Assembly: GCA_012729395.1 (NCBI GenBank)
Contig: JAAYDF010000037.1
Location: 1 to 64,000 of the forward strand
Source: Phycisphaerae bacterium
Lineage (GTDB): Bacteria; Planctomycetota; Phycisphaerae; UBA1845; PWPN01
Direction of reading: 5' to 3'
Length of the DNA stretch: 64,000 nt
Below are positions 1 to 9,458 of this stretch, in pieces. The position numbers were made by a program, and so were the translations under genes. Each line of letters begins with the position of its first letter. Position 1 is the stretch's first letter. The notes beneath the pieces are model-generated. The model was not told the DNA's origin and ran no database searches. It worked only from the letters and a program-made list of their open reading frames with translations.

Positions 1-4
1 CAAG

Positions 5-523
5 GTGATGACCTTTGGCTCGCCCAAGCAGCGGGACATTGTACCGCCGACGACCTTCGCTGAGGGTTGGCAGCGGGCTCGCGAGGTCTACGCATCGTGC
101 GCGGAGGTGCTGGCGGGCCGCGGCGTGACCTTGTGCATCGAGGCCTTGACGCCGGCGGATACGAACTTCATCAATACGGTGGAAGACGCCGCTCGGCTGG
201 CGGATGAGATCGGCCATCCCAACATTGACATCATGCTGGATTGCCGGGCTATGTCGGCCATGCCCGATGGTGTCGTTGGCACCATCCGAAGATTCGGCGG
301 GCGGGCGAAGCATTTTCACGCCAACGAAGCGAGCGGCAAAGGTGTAGGCATGTTGTCCCGTTCGGACGAGCCGCCGCTCATCGACTATACCTCGGCCATG
401 CGAGCTCTGGTGGAAAGCGGCTACGACGGGTGGGTATCGGTCGAGCCGTTCGATTACCAGCCGGACCCGACGACGGTGGCCGAGACGGCGGTCCGCACGC
501 TGCGGAAGGCCATGCAGAAGTGA
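5..523 (+). CDS. sugar phosphate isomerase/epimerase (TIM barrel), 5'-truncated by window edge
   Basis: ORF 172 aa; motifs LCIEALTPADTNFINT, DIMLDCRAMS, GYDGWVSVEPFDY typical of xylose-isomerase-like TIM barrels; likely continues upstream of the window. Confidence 0.75.
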   Translation: MMTFGSPKQRDIVPPTTFAEGWQRAREVYASCAEVLAGRGVTLCIEALTPADTNFINTVEDAARLADEIGHPNIDIMLDCRAMSAMPDGVVGTIRRFGGRAKHFHANEASGKGVGMLSRSDEPPLIDYTSAMRALVESGYDGWVSVEPFDYQPDPTTVAETAVRTLRKAMQK

Positions 524-696
524 GTGAGGCAGCAAGCGAGCAAGGCAGGGTGAGAGTGAGGTGGTGACGGTAGGGTAGTAAGGCGGCAAGACTCCCGAGG
601 CGCGGCACTGCTCTACGAGCAGTACCTTGCGTGGACGGCCAAGGCGAGGAGTCGTGTTTTCTGGTCAAATGGCTTGGTAGGTATCCGGAGGTAGCA

Positions 697-1977
697 ATGC
701 GTCAGAAAGCGGTCAACCGGTCCAGGAGGACGAGGCATTCCGTGATCTGGGCGTCGGTGTTGCTGGCGACTTCGGCTGCGTGCAGCCAGGCGGCCGAGCC
801 GCTGGAGATCACCCTTCAGGTCGGCGAGCGCGGGCTTCCGGCCGGCCCCGTCTGCAACGCCGCCGCCAGGTTCAAGCCGGAGGCCGTGTACACGTTGCGG
901 GCCGGTAGCGCCGCCCGGCTGCTGGGGCAGGCCGATCACGAGGGACGCCTGTGGTGGTGGTCGCCGGAACTGGACCCTGGCACCGGGACGATCGTGTACC
1001 AAGCTGAACCGACGGAGAAGGTGCCGGGCGGGACAGGTGTGCTGGTCGAGCGTGTCGGTGACGACACCATCGAGGTGCGCATCGAGGGCACGCTGCTCAC
1101 CGTTCTCAACTTCGCCGCCAGCCAGGCCAAGCCGTTTCTTTGGCCGGTGATCGGACCGACGGGCGATCCGGTGACGCGGGCCTTCCCGATGAAGCGGGTC
1201 GAGGGCGAGCGGAGCGACCATGTGCATCATCGTTCGATCTGGACTGGCTGGGGCGATGTCCGAACGCGCGATCTGACCAAGCCGGGCACGAATTACTGGC
1301 ACGAGTCGCGCAAGCCGGAGGATCAGGATCGCCAAGTGGTCCGCAAGATCACGCGGACGGTCAGCGGCCCGGTGTTCGGGCAGATTGAAGCGCAAATCGA
1401 CTGGGTCGGCCACGATGGCCGCCGCGACTTCACCGAGAGCCGCGTGTACACGTTCTTTCGCGGCGACGCCGACACGCGGGTGATCGACGTGCGAAACACG
1501 TTTGGCTTTCTCGACAGCGACGTGGTGTTCGCGGACACCAAGGAGGCGGGCATTCTGTCGATCCGCATCGCGACCTCGATGGACGAGATTACCCTGGATC
1601 GCAAGCCGGGGCAGGGCCGCATCGCCAATTCCGAAGGGCGGATGGGGATGGCGGGGTGCTGGGGTCGGCCGGCCACCTGGTGCGACTTTGTGGGTCCGGT
1701 CAACGGCAAGACGGTTGGCATCGCGGTCTTCGACGCACCGGGCAATCCCGGGCATCCCCCGCGCTGGCACGTCCGTGATTATGGGTTGTTCTCAGTGAAC
1801 AACTTTGGGATCAAGGACTTTCCCGACGGTAAAGGCAAAGATGGATCGCACCTGTTCAAGAAGGGGCATGCCGCCCGGTTCGATTATCGCATCGTGATTC
1901 ACAAGGGCGACACGCAAGCCGGCCGGGTGGCGGAGCGGTTCGCCGTCTACGCCGAGACGCTGGCCAAGGCAAAGTGA
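697..1977 (+). CDS. DUF6807 (PmoA-like) family secreted protein
   Basis: GGAGG upstream of ATG 697; signal peptide; HHRSIWTGWGDV...TNYWHE and FSVNNFG motifs of the family. Confidence 0.7.
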   Translation: MRQKAVNRSRRTRHSVIWASVLLATSAACSQAAEPLEITLQVGERGLPAGPVCNAAARFKPEAVYTLRAGSAARLLGQADHEGRLWWWSPELDPGTGTIVYQAEPTEKVPGGTGVLVERVGDDTIEVRIEGTLLTVLNFAASQAKPFLWPVIGPTGDPVTRAFPMKRVEGERSDHVHHRSIWTGWGDVRTRDLTKPGTNYWHESRKPEDQDRQVVRKITRTVSGPVFGQIEAQIDWVGHDGRRDFTESRVYTFFRGDADTRVIDVRNTFGFLDSDVVFADTKEAGILSIRIATSMDEITLDRKPGQGRIANSEGRMGMAGCWGRPATWCDFVGPVNGKTVGIAVFDAPGNPGHPPRWHVRDYGLFSVNNFGIKDFPDGKGKDGSHLFKKGHAARFDYRIVIHKGDTQAGRVAERFAVYAETLAKAK

Positions 1978-2010
1978 GGATCGCGGGGCGGCGAATCGGA
2001 CGTGGGCGCG

Positions 2011-2081
2011 CAGAGCCGCGCCGCAAGCGAACGGTTCTTCTCGTCAGTGAGCGACCGCTTCTTTGCGGGGTCGCGGCTCTG
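2011..2081. repeat. GAGCCGCGACC-family palindromic repeat
   Basis: CAGAGCCGCGCCGCAAGCGAACGGTTCTTC...GAGCGACCGCTTCTTTGCGGGGTCGCGGCTCTG. Confidence 0.8.
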
Positions 2082-2166
2082 ATACGCCACGCACGTCTCA
2101 TGCCGCCTCACGGGCAGTGCGCGGGCTGAAGCCCAGGGCTTTTTCGGTGGTTTGGCGAGTTCTAGC

Positions 2167-3321
2167 ATGACAGCTCATGAACGGTTGCGGACGGCGATGG
2201 CCCTGGGCATGCCGGACCAAGTGCCGGTGATGTGCCAGATGTCCACCGGGCACATTCTGCTCAATAGCGGCGTGGACCCGATCGCCGAGGCGACCGACAG
2301 TGCCGCCTTTGCCGAGTCGCTGTGGCGGATGCGCGAGCTGTACGACTTTGACGGCATCCTGATCCACAAGCCCGGCCGGGAGCCCGGCTGGCTTCTTGAC
2401 GGCACGCGGCGCGAGGAGTGTGCCGACGGGTGGGAGTTCATCTATCCCGAGGGTTGCCGTGTCCGCGTGCAGCGCGACGACGATCCGATCTTTCTGCCAG
2501 CCGCGGGGTACCGCAATCCCGATATCGAGGAGATCGACCCGGCTCAGCCGTTGGCGTCCTTCACCGGCGGTTATCTTTGCTGGCACCTCTGGAAAGGCAC
2601 GCATCCGTACCGCCGCGTAGAGGACATTCCTCCCGCATGGTGTGGTGTGATCGACCTGCTGCGGGAGCGGTGCGCGGGCCGCTACGGCCTGCACGGCGAA
2701 ACGCGCTCGCCATTCGACCACGTGCTCAACCTGTTGTCGGCCGAGAACATGATGATGGCCCTGGTCACGCACCCGCGGAAGGTGCACCCGCTGCTGGATT
2801 GGGCTACGGGCAGTGCGATTGCCTGGTCCGTGGCCCAGATCCGCCGGGGTTGCGACGCGATCAAGGTCAGTTCGCCGTGGGTCGGCGGGCGGTTTATCAG
2901 CCCGGGGTTCTATCGGGAGTTTGTGGTGCCCTATGAGCGGCGACTGGCCGGGGCGGTGCGGGCCGAGGGAGGCTTCGTGTATACGCACACCTGTGGGGCC
3001 ATCGCGGATCGGCTGGAAGACATGATGTCGAGCGGCATCCACGGGATCGAGTGCCTCGACCCGCCGCCGCTGGGCAACGTGGAGCTGGCCGACGCGGTGG
3101 AACGCACCCGCGGCCGAGTTTTCATCAAGGGCAACCTTGATTCCGTGCATACGCTGCTGGAGAAGGACGCGGCCGGTGTGCGCGCCGACGTGCGGCGAAT
3201 GGTGGAAACCGCGGCGCCGGCCGGCGGCTACATCTGCTCGACGGCCTGCTCCATCGCCCCGCGCGTGCCCCCGGACCACGTCAAGATCATGGTCGAGACC
3301 GCGCGGACCTGGTGGGGGTAG
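2167..3321 (+). CDS. uroporphyrinogen decarboxylase (URO-D) family protein, MtaA/CmuA-like
   Basis: MTAHERLRTAMALGMPDQVPV N-terminus; GGFVYTHTCGAIADRLEDMMSSGIHGIECLDPPPLGNVEL; not a heme-pathway HemE by context. Confidence 0.75.
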   Translation: MTAHERLRTAMALGMPDQVPVMCQMSTGHILLNSGVDPIAEATDSAAFAESLWRMRELYDFDGILIHKPGREPGWLLDGTRREECADGWEFIYPEGCRVRVQRDDDPIFLPAAGYRNPDIEEIDPAQPLASFTGGYLCWHLWKGTHPYRRVEDIPPAWCGVIDLLRERCAGRYGLHGETRSPFDHVLNLLSAENMMMALVTHPRKVHPLLDWATGSAIAWSVAQIRRGCDAIKVSSPWVGGRFISPGFYREFVVPYERRLAGAVRAEGGFVYTHTCGAIADRLEDMMSSGIHGIECLDPPPLGNVELADAVERTRGRVFIKGNLDSVHTLLEKDAAGVRADVRRMVETAAPAGGYICSTACSIAPRVPPDHVKIMVETARTWWG

Positions 3322-3341
3322 TGGTATTATTTGGAGAGATC

Positions 3342-4352
3342 ATGCCGGATGCAGCCATACTGCGAGCGCGGGCGCCGGGGCGGATTGATTTCGGCGGTGG
3401 CGGAACGGACGTGGCCCCGTATTGCGAGGAGCACCACGGCATCGTGGTCAACGCGGCCATCAACTACTACGCCCAGGCCACGCTGGAGCCGTGTGACGAC
3501 GAGCACATCGAACTGCACGCCCTGGACCTGGGCGTCCGTGAAGAGGCCGCGTCGATCGATCTGCTGACGTTGGACGGCGATCTCGCCCTCATCAAAGCGT
3601 GTGTTCGCCGGGCGGCTCCCGAGCGTGGCTTCAAGCTGACGACCTGCTCCGAGATCCCGCTGGGTTCGGGTCTGTCCAGCAGCGCGGCCATCGCGGTGGT
3701 CGTGGGGGCCATCTGCACGCAGTACCGGGCGGGCGGCTTCGACCAGGCGGAAATGGCTCACCTGGCCTTCCGGGCGGAACGCGACGATCTCAACCATTGG
3801 ACCGGTCAACAGGACCAGTACGCCGCCGCGGTGGGGTGGATCAACTTCCTCGAGTTCATCGGCGACGACGTGTCCTGTGAGAAGCCCCTGCTCAGCGAGC
3901 ATACCCTTCGCCAGCTGGAGCGCAATCTGTTGCTGGTCTTCTCCGGTCATGCTCACCTGGCGGGTGACATCCATCTGGACATCCTGGCCGACTACCGAAG
4001 TCGGACGGGCACTGTGCTGCCGGGCATGCACGGGCTCAAGGCGGTCGGGAGGCAAATGCGAATCGCCCTGCGAAGCGGGGATCTGCGGACGTTTGCCGAA
4101 CTGCTCAACGAGAACTGGAAGTACCACCAGATGCTGCACCCGAGCTGTCACACGCCGCAGTTGCAGCGTTTCATCGACGTCGGGCTGGCCCACGGGGCGC
4201 TGGGGGCCAAGGTCTGCGGAGCGGGCGGGGGAGGTTGCATCGTCTACTACGCCCGCGATAGCGAGAAGCTACGCCTGGCCGCCGCGTTGACCGAACTGGG
4301 CGGGAGAGTCATCCCCTTTGCCTTCGATCATGCCGGTGCCGTGGCGTGGTAG
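3342..4352 (+). CDS. GHMP kinase (heptose/galacto/fucokinase-like)
   Basis: APGRIDFGGGGTDVAPYCEE, PLGSGLSSSAAIAVV, KVCGAGGGGCIVYYA motifs; GGAGAG RBS before ATG 3342. Confidence 0.85.
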   Translation: MPDAAILRARAPGRIDFGGGGTDVAPYCEEHHGIVVNAAINYYAQATLEPCDDEHIELHALDLGVREEAASIDLLTLDGDLALIKACVRRAAPERGFKLTTCSEIPLGSGLSSSAAIAVVVGAICTQYRAGGFDQAEMAHLAFRAERDDLNHWTGQQDQYAAAVGWINFLEFIGDDVSCEKPLLSEHTLRQLERNLLLVFSGHAHLAGDIHLDILADYRSRTGTVLPGMHGLKAVGRQMRIALRSGDLRTFAELLNENWKYHQMLHPSCHTPQLQRFIDVGLAHGALGAKVCGAGGGGCIVYYARDSEKLRLAAALTELGGRVIPFAFDHAGAVAW

Positions 4353-4383
4353 ACCCGCTGATGGTACGCCACCGGCCGCGAGC

Positions 4384-5715
4384 TCAGCGGGCGTGGCTCA
4401 TCGTGCCCAGCAGCCTCAAGGTCGCGTCGACAAGACGATCTCCGGTATCGGGATTCTTGAATAAGGCGTTCGCAGCCTCATATCCGCCCTCGGCCGCGGC
4501 GTGGGCGGTGACGACGTAACCCTGCAACTCCCCGTTGGCCAGTGTGATCACATAAGTGTGAGGCGAGTGGGCTCTGACCGCCTGGGCAAACTCGACGAAC
4601 ACCTCGCCGGGCCAACCGACAAACGACCACGGCCCGATGCCGATCACCTGCACCTCGGCGGGCAGGCAGTGTTTCGCGACCGGCAGGAGCCGTCCCTCGG
4701 CCGCCGCCCGGGCCAGTGTCAGTGTCTCCTCGGCGCCGAACACGTCGCACTCGGCGGTACGCAACGCCGCTCGCGCAGCCCCAGTGCGTTGCAGGTTCTC
4801 CATGGACTCTGCCGCCTGCCGTAATTTAACGGCTGCCTCTGCCGGTGACGGAAACCTCCCGATGGGCAAGTCGGCGAGCAACTCGCGGGCGCAGGAGATC
4901 CGCAACTTCCGTTGATACTCCGCCTGCGTGGCCGCTCGCACGATCGCGTCGCCGAGCGCCCAGCCGAGTCGCTCAGCCTCGGCAAAGGTGTTGCCGCGAG
5001 TCACATGCCGAGGGCTCTGATTCCCCGCCGCTCCGGTGTGGTAGACGATCGGGCAATCCCGGCCGAGCAGATGTTGTTGCATGTATTGCCGGGCCATGGC
5101 TGGGAAGTCGCCGCTGATCAACGTCGAGTCCTCATGCAGCACCGTCGGGTGCATACTGCACACCATCATGGCGGCAATGAACTGATGAGTGTCGGCGGTG
5201 CGTGCCAGCAGTACCGGAACCTGCGCGTCGCGAGGTCCCGAGGGATCGCGCCGGTTGGTGCCCACCGCAGCTCCGTCCGCAATGACTAGCCCGATTTCGC
5301 CCGGCTGTCGCGATTCCCATGCCCGCCGGCCCGCATCGATCATGCCTTGCTCTGCCTGTTGCAGGTAAGCAGGGTCGGGCCCTGGGACCACCGGGTCCGC
5401 CTCGTTGCTCAGATAACGCACGGTCACAGGACCGGAATGCGTGTGCGTCGCCGTCACCATGATGTGGCCCGCGGGGATGCCGGTCAGCTCCGCGAGTCGT
5501 GCCCGCACGCGCTCAGCGATTTCCCGCGGCACAAAGATCAGATCGTTGGCGATGAACATCGTCGCCGTTGCCCCATCGTCCAGGCACAACGCCGTCGAGA
5601 GCAATGGATCGTGCACGCCAGTGCTGACGCGCGGCACATGCGGATAACCGTACAAAAACTGCGGCGACCGCGGTGTGATGTCAACTTGTACCGCCCCGGC
5701 CCGGATGATGCTCAC
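4384..5715 (-). CDS. neutral/alkaline ceramidase N-terminal-domain-like protein
   Basis: AGAVQVDITPRSPQFLYGY, TATHTHSGP, TGAAGNQSPRHVTRG motifs. Confidence 0.7.
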   Translation of the reverse strand: MSIIRAGAVQVDITPRSPQFLYGYPHVPRVSTGVHDPLLSTALCLDDGATATMFIANDLIFVPREIAERVRARLAELTGIPAGHIMVTATHTHSGPVTVRYLSNEADPVVPGPDPAYLQQAEQGMIDAGRRAWESRQPGEIGLVIADGAAVGTNRRDPSGPRDAQVPVLLARTADTHQFIAAMMVCSMHPTVLHEDSTLISGDFPAMARQYMQQHLLGRDCPIVYHTGAAGNQSPRHVTRGNTFAEAERLGWALGDAIVRAATQAEYQRKLRISCARELLADLPIGRFPSPAEAAVKLRQAAESMENLQRTGAARAALRTAECDVFGAEETLTLARAAAEGRLLPVAKHCLPAEVQVIGIGPWSFVGWPGEVFVEFAQAVRAHSPHTYVITLANGELQGYVVTAHAAAEGGYEAANALFKNPDTGDRLVDATLRLLGTMSHAR

Positions 5716-5741
5716 CGTTCAACCTCCCGCCTTCCCCTTAG

Positions 5742-6020
5742 GCCCACAGATCACTCAGATCGACGCAGATGAAGTGCAGAGGGCGTCTCGGTGGGCCTTG
5801 TCTCATTTCGAGAGGAGGTCGTTCGCCGTTCGCCCGGCTGCTCGGTCGGAATGGCGAATGCCCAAGGCCCAATGACCAATCAATGACCAAGCCCGAAGCC
5901 AGAACGCCAACCGCAGTGGGGACGTGCGTCATTCGTCATTCGGACTTGATTGGTCATTGGTGCGTCGCCATGGGTCATTTCTCCCTCCCGGATCTGGGTT
6001 CACCTCAGTCATCTGTGGGC
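5742..6020. repeat. ~279-bp nested inverted-repeat (MITE-like) element
   Basis: Outer arms GCCCACAGATCACTCAG (5742-5758) and CTCAGTCATCTGTGGGC (6004-6020), 16/17 complementary; inner arms CCAATGACCAATCAA (5870-5884) and TTGATTGGTCATTGG (5946-5960). Confidence 0.65.
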
Positions 6021-6045
6021 ACTTCTGGCTTCTCCTGTCCCCGTC

Positions 6046-6978
6046 TCAGTATGCCTTGTCCCATCGCGGCTCGACGTTCTCGGCGGCGGTCTCGGCGATC
6101 CAGCAGTCCGTTCGCAGTTGCTGATGGAGCGAAGTGGGCAGCCGCGGGGTCACCGGGCCGTGGACGCACAGTCGGGTCATCAGCCGTTGCCACGAGGCGA
6201 ACGAGCCGTCGACGGTGATCGCGTGCATGTCGATGCGGTGTTTCGAGGCGATGACTTCCGCCGGCCCGATGGTGGCCGCCTTGGGCGGTACGGCCGCCAG
6301 ATCCCCGCTCATGCCGAAGCTGCCGTGCAACGAGTTCTGAGCGATGGTGAACGGGCTCAGCGTGCAGATTCGCGGGCCCATGCGTTTCCATTCTTCGAGG
6401 TCGGCCTCGAACTCGGGGGCGTCGGGCTCGATGAAGGCCAGGTGCCCCGTCCAGCCCGGCCCGCTGTAGCAGATGTCCGCCCCGCCCAAGTCGGCGATCA
6501 TCTTGCCGTAGTCGTTGATGTTCTCCGTCGTCGGGCCCTGGATCTGGTTCTCCGGCGGACGCAGGTCAGCGTCGATCGCGGCAAAGAAGAACTTTTTGAA
6601 CGCGTGCATGAACCCCTGCGGCCAGCTCTCGGGAGCGGTCTCGCCGTCCTCGTTGGCGTATTCGTCCATGTTGAAGGTGTACACGTGTCGGCAGTCCACA
6701 CGGAATTTGTTGATCAGGTAGGCGACTTTGCGGTACACCGGGCAGGGGTTGGGCGTGATGAATACCACGTGGCGGCCCTCCTCGGCCGCTTGCCGGATGC
6801 GATGGAACATGTCCACGCACCACATGAACTCCACGTCGCCGTCCGGCACCACCCTGATGCGAAAGTCCGGGTTCGCGTGCCGAGTGATCTCCTCCTTGCG
6901 AATCCGGCGGCACCGCTCGATCGCCGCCACATCGCGAAAAGGCACAAACGTCGCCGGTCCATACCTGAACGTACTCAT
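6046..6978 (-). CDS. glucosamine-6-phosphate deaminase/isomerase-like (NagB family, divergent)
   Basis: YTFNMDEYANEDG and GWTGHLAFIEP match NagB active-site blocks; adjacent to nagA. Confidence 0.7.
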   Translation of the reverse strand: MSTFRYGPATFVPFRDVAAIERCRRIRKEEITRHANPDFRIRVVPDGDVEFMWCVDMFHRIRQAAEEGRHVVFITPNPCPVYRKVAYLINKFRVDCRHVYTFNMDEYANEDGETAPESWPQGFMHAFKKFFFAAIDADLRPPENQIQGPTTENINDYGKMIADLGGADICYSGPGWTGHLAFIEPDAPEFEADLEEWKRMGPRICTLSPFTIAQNSLHGSFGMSGDLAAVPPKAATIGPAEVIASKHRIDMHAITVDGSFASWQRLMTRLCVHGPVTPRLPTSLHQQLRTDCWIAETAAENVEPRWDKAY

Positions 6979-6990
6979 GTCGCCTCCCGA

Positions 6991-7075
6991 AAAATAGTGT
7001 CAGGATGATTTTTGCGTGGCCATAAGGCCGATTGGGCTTTGCTGCTGCGGAAAAATCATCCTGACACCATTTTTC
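6991..7075. repeat. GTGTCAGGA-type hairpin repeat, copy A
   Basis: AAAAATAGTGTCAGGATGATTTTT ... AAAAATCATCCTGACACCATTTTT inverted arms. Confidence 0.8.
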
Positions 7076-8294
7076 CGCCCACCCAGGTGATTGCCGCTTG
7101 CATGTCGTCCTCCCATAGCACCAGGTCGGCGTCGGCGCCGGGCTCGATGGCGCCCTTGTTGCTCAGCCCGATGATGCGGGCCGGCGTCAACGTGCCCATC
7201 GCCCAGATCTCCGCGGGCGACAGGTCGAGCCAGCGTATCAGGTTGGCGATACCGGCGTTCATGGTCAAGGCGCTGCCCGCCAGTTGACCGTGCAGGGGAT
7301 GCTCCGGCGAGGCGATGCGCGCCCCGTCGTCCGGCCGGACACGTACGCGATAGCCCCACGGCGTGTCGTATTCGCCCGGCGGCAAGCCTGCGCCGATGTT
7401 CGAGTCCGTGATCAGGGCGACGCCCGCCCAGCCCTTGGCCGCCACCGCCGCCCGGATCGCCGCCGGGTGCACGTGGCAGCCGTCGCAGATGAAGTCCACC
7501 GTCGTGCGCCGATCACCGAGAAAAACCTCCACCGCCCCGACCGGCCGGGCGCCGGGCTCGGTCTCCGGCGGTACGGGGAACACGTCGTAGAAATGCGTCG
7601 CGTGGCGGGCACCCGCGGCGATAGCTGCTTCCGTCTGCTCCGGCGTGGCTCGCGTATGCGTGACGAAAGGCACGATGCGATGTTCGACCAGCCGTTCGAT
7701 GACCGGCAGGACGCCGGGCGTCTCGGGGCTCAGCGACATGGCGGCTACGCGTCCGCCGCACGCCGCGATCATCTCCTCCAGTAACCCGACGTCTCCCGGC
7801 ACCGTTGGGCACGCGGCCCCGGGGATGCCCACAAACGGCCCCTCGATGTGCAGGCCCGGCACGCAGACCGCGCCCGCTCTCGCCGCCGCGGACAGATCCT
7901 CGAGCTGACGCAGCAGACCCGGGCCCAGCATGGGCACCACGGTCGGCAAGACGCAGGTGGTGCCGAACGTCGCGACTTGCTCTAGCCCTGCCCGCAGAGC
8001 CTCCGGGCTTGCTCCGTACTGGTGGTGCCCGATGCCGTGTGTGTGAATGTCGATCAGGCCGGGGGTAAGCAGGCGGCTGCGGGCGTTGACGCACGCCACA
8101 TCCGCAGACAGTTGATCCGCGGGCGGGTCGATGGCCGCGATCCGCCCGTCCGACACGAGTACACTGCCGGCCGTCATCGTGCGACCGGGAAACACCACGC
8201 GGGCATCACGGATCAACGTGTCTGGCAATTCTCGCCTCGTCCAGTGATCAGAACCGCGCCCATCTACGCCGTGCCCACCAGCGCCGGGCGGCAA
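7056..8294 (-). CDS. nagA: N-acetylglucosamine-6-phosphate deacetylase (start uncertain, possibly internal)
   Basis: LTPGLIDIHTHGIGHHQYG, GLHIEGPFVG, THFYDVFP, ITDSNIGAGLPPGEY, GKMVSG C-terminus. Confidence 0.85.
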   Translation of the reverse strand: MPPGAGGHGVDGRGSDHWTRRELPDTLIRDARVVFPGRTMTAGSVLVSDGRIAAIDPPADQLSADVACVNARSRLLTPGLIDIHTHGIGHHQYGASPEALRAGLEQVATFGTTCVLPTVVPMLGPGLLRQLEDLSAAARAGAVCVPGLHIEGPFVGIPGAACPTVPGDVGLLEEMIAACGGRVAAMSLSPETPGVLPVIERLVEHRIVPFVTHTRATPEQTEAAIAAGARHATHFYDVFPVPPETEPGARPVGAVEVFLGDRRTTVDFICDGCHVHPAAIRAAVAAKGWAGVALITDSNIGAGLPPGEYDTPWGYRVRVRPDDGARIASPEHPLHGQLAGSALTMNAGIANLIRWLDLSPAEIWAMGTLTPARIIGLSNKGAIEPGADADLVLWEDDMQAAITWVGGKMVSG

Positions 8295-8390
8295 AATGGT
8301 GTCAGGAAAATGGTGTCAGGATGATTTTTCTGCGGCGGCAGGGCCTGATCAGGCCCTACCGCCGCAGAAAAATCATCCTGACACCATTTT
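8293..8390. repeat. GTGTCAGGA-type hairpin repeat, copy B, with 14-nt partial duplication at one end
   Basis: AAAATGGTGTCAGG duplicated (8293/8307) then GATGATTTTTCTGCGGCGG-cag-GGCCTGATCAGGCC-cta-CCGCCGCAGAAAAATCATCCTGACACCATTTT, a near-continuous hairpin. Confidence 0.85.
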
Positions 8391-8402
8391 CCGGATCAAC
8401 CG

Positions 8403-9458
8403 CTACGACGCGATCGCGGCTCGTGCCTGACTGGCCACGACCCACTCGACCGGGTCGGCGAAGCTGTACCAAGTCGGCTGCTGTCGGCCGGCGCGGCACG
8501 CTGCCGCCAGCTTGGCGACCAGCCAAGATCCCAGCGCCTCCGCACAGGCATGATAGCGACCGGAGAAGACAATAGCATCCACCCCGCCCATGGCCGCCAC
8601 ACCCGCGCCCGCCGCCAGCAGCAACCGATACTTGAACAGCTCGGCCGCCAACTGGCTTTCAGCACTCTTGCCGGTCAGCACCTCGGATAGCTTGACGTTC
8701 TCGCCGACGAGGCCCCGCAAGCCGCTCTCCTGTGTCAGCAGAGCGTTGATTTGCTCAAGGCCCAGCCCCGACTGCTGCGTCAAGCTCAAGACAATCCCCG
8801 GGTCGATGTCGCCGCACAGTCGCTCGCCCGGCAGGCCCTCAAGCGGGGTCGCGCCGCCGGTCACCATCACCGGTCGGCCGTCAACCACGGCCGTCAACTC
8901 CGGCCGCGGTTCGAGGCAGATCGAGAGCACCCGTGCCGACTCCGGTACGCGGGCCGCCGACAACGACGCACAGGCCGCCTGATGCAGCAAGCCGTGATAG
9001 CCGAACCGCCGCAAATCCAAACTCCGGGCGAGCTCCCCATCCACCGCGTACAGGGCCTCGTTGTTCGGCAGATCCGCGAAGAACGAGGTGTCAAACACCG
9101 CCACCACCGGCACGTTCGGGAAAGCCTCCAGGCAGGCACGCAGCACAGACACCGTCGCCGGCAAATGCATCGGTGCGTGCGGGACGAGATCCTCCAGCTT
9201 GGCCAGTACCTCCGGCCCCACGCGTGTCGGACCAGCGAACAGCTTGCCACCGAACGGAATGCGTACCGCGATCAACTCGACCGACTGCTCCTGCCCGATG
9301 CTCTCGCCCACCGCCGACAGCATCGCCGACGTCGCCTCTTCCGCCGTTTGCACTGCCACGCGGTCGATCTGCCCCGCCGCCAGCGGACGTGTCGCTTGCC
9401 CGTTGTACCACGCGTAACGCAGGGCCCGACGCTGAACCTCCAACACCACGGTAATCAT
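8403..9458 (-). CDS. acetate kinase-family paralog lacking several canonical catalytic motifs
   Basis: Aligns by eye with the upstream AckA (VAVFDTSFFADLPN, FGYHGLLHQAA, TPLEGLPGERLCGDIDPGI) but lacks the NxGSSS start and HLGxG block. Confidence 0.7.
   Translation of the reverse strand: MITVVLEVQRRALRYAWYNGQATRPLAAGQIDRVAVQTAEEATSAMLSAVGESIGQEQSVELIAVRIPFGGKLFAGPTRVGPEVLAKLEDLVPHAPMHLPATVSVLRACLEAFPNVPVVAVFDTSFFADLPNNEALYAVDGELARSLDLRRFGYHGLLHQAACASLSAARVPESARVLSICLEPRPELTAVVDGRPVMVTGGATPLEGLPGERLCGDIDPGIVLSLTQQSGLGLEQINALLTQESGLRGLVGENVKLSEVLTGKSAESQLAAELFKYRLLLAAGAGVAAMGGVDAIVFSGRYHACAEALGSWLVAKLAAACRAGRQQPTWYSFADPVEWVVASQARAAIAS

Noticed and set aside
4354-4391. Bidirectional terminator CCCGCTGA...TCAGCGGG between convergent genes
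   Set aside because: Short 8-bp stem, long loop, overlaps the minus-strand stop codon and lacks a T-run.
7056-8294. Insertion-sequence transposon bounded by hairpins A and B
   Set aside because: The enclosed gene is nagA, in operon context; hairpins are REP-like and no transposase is present.
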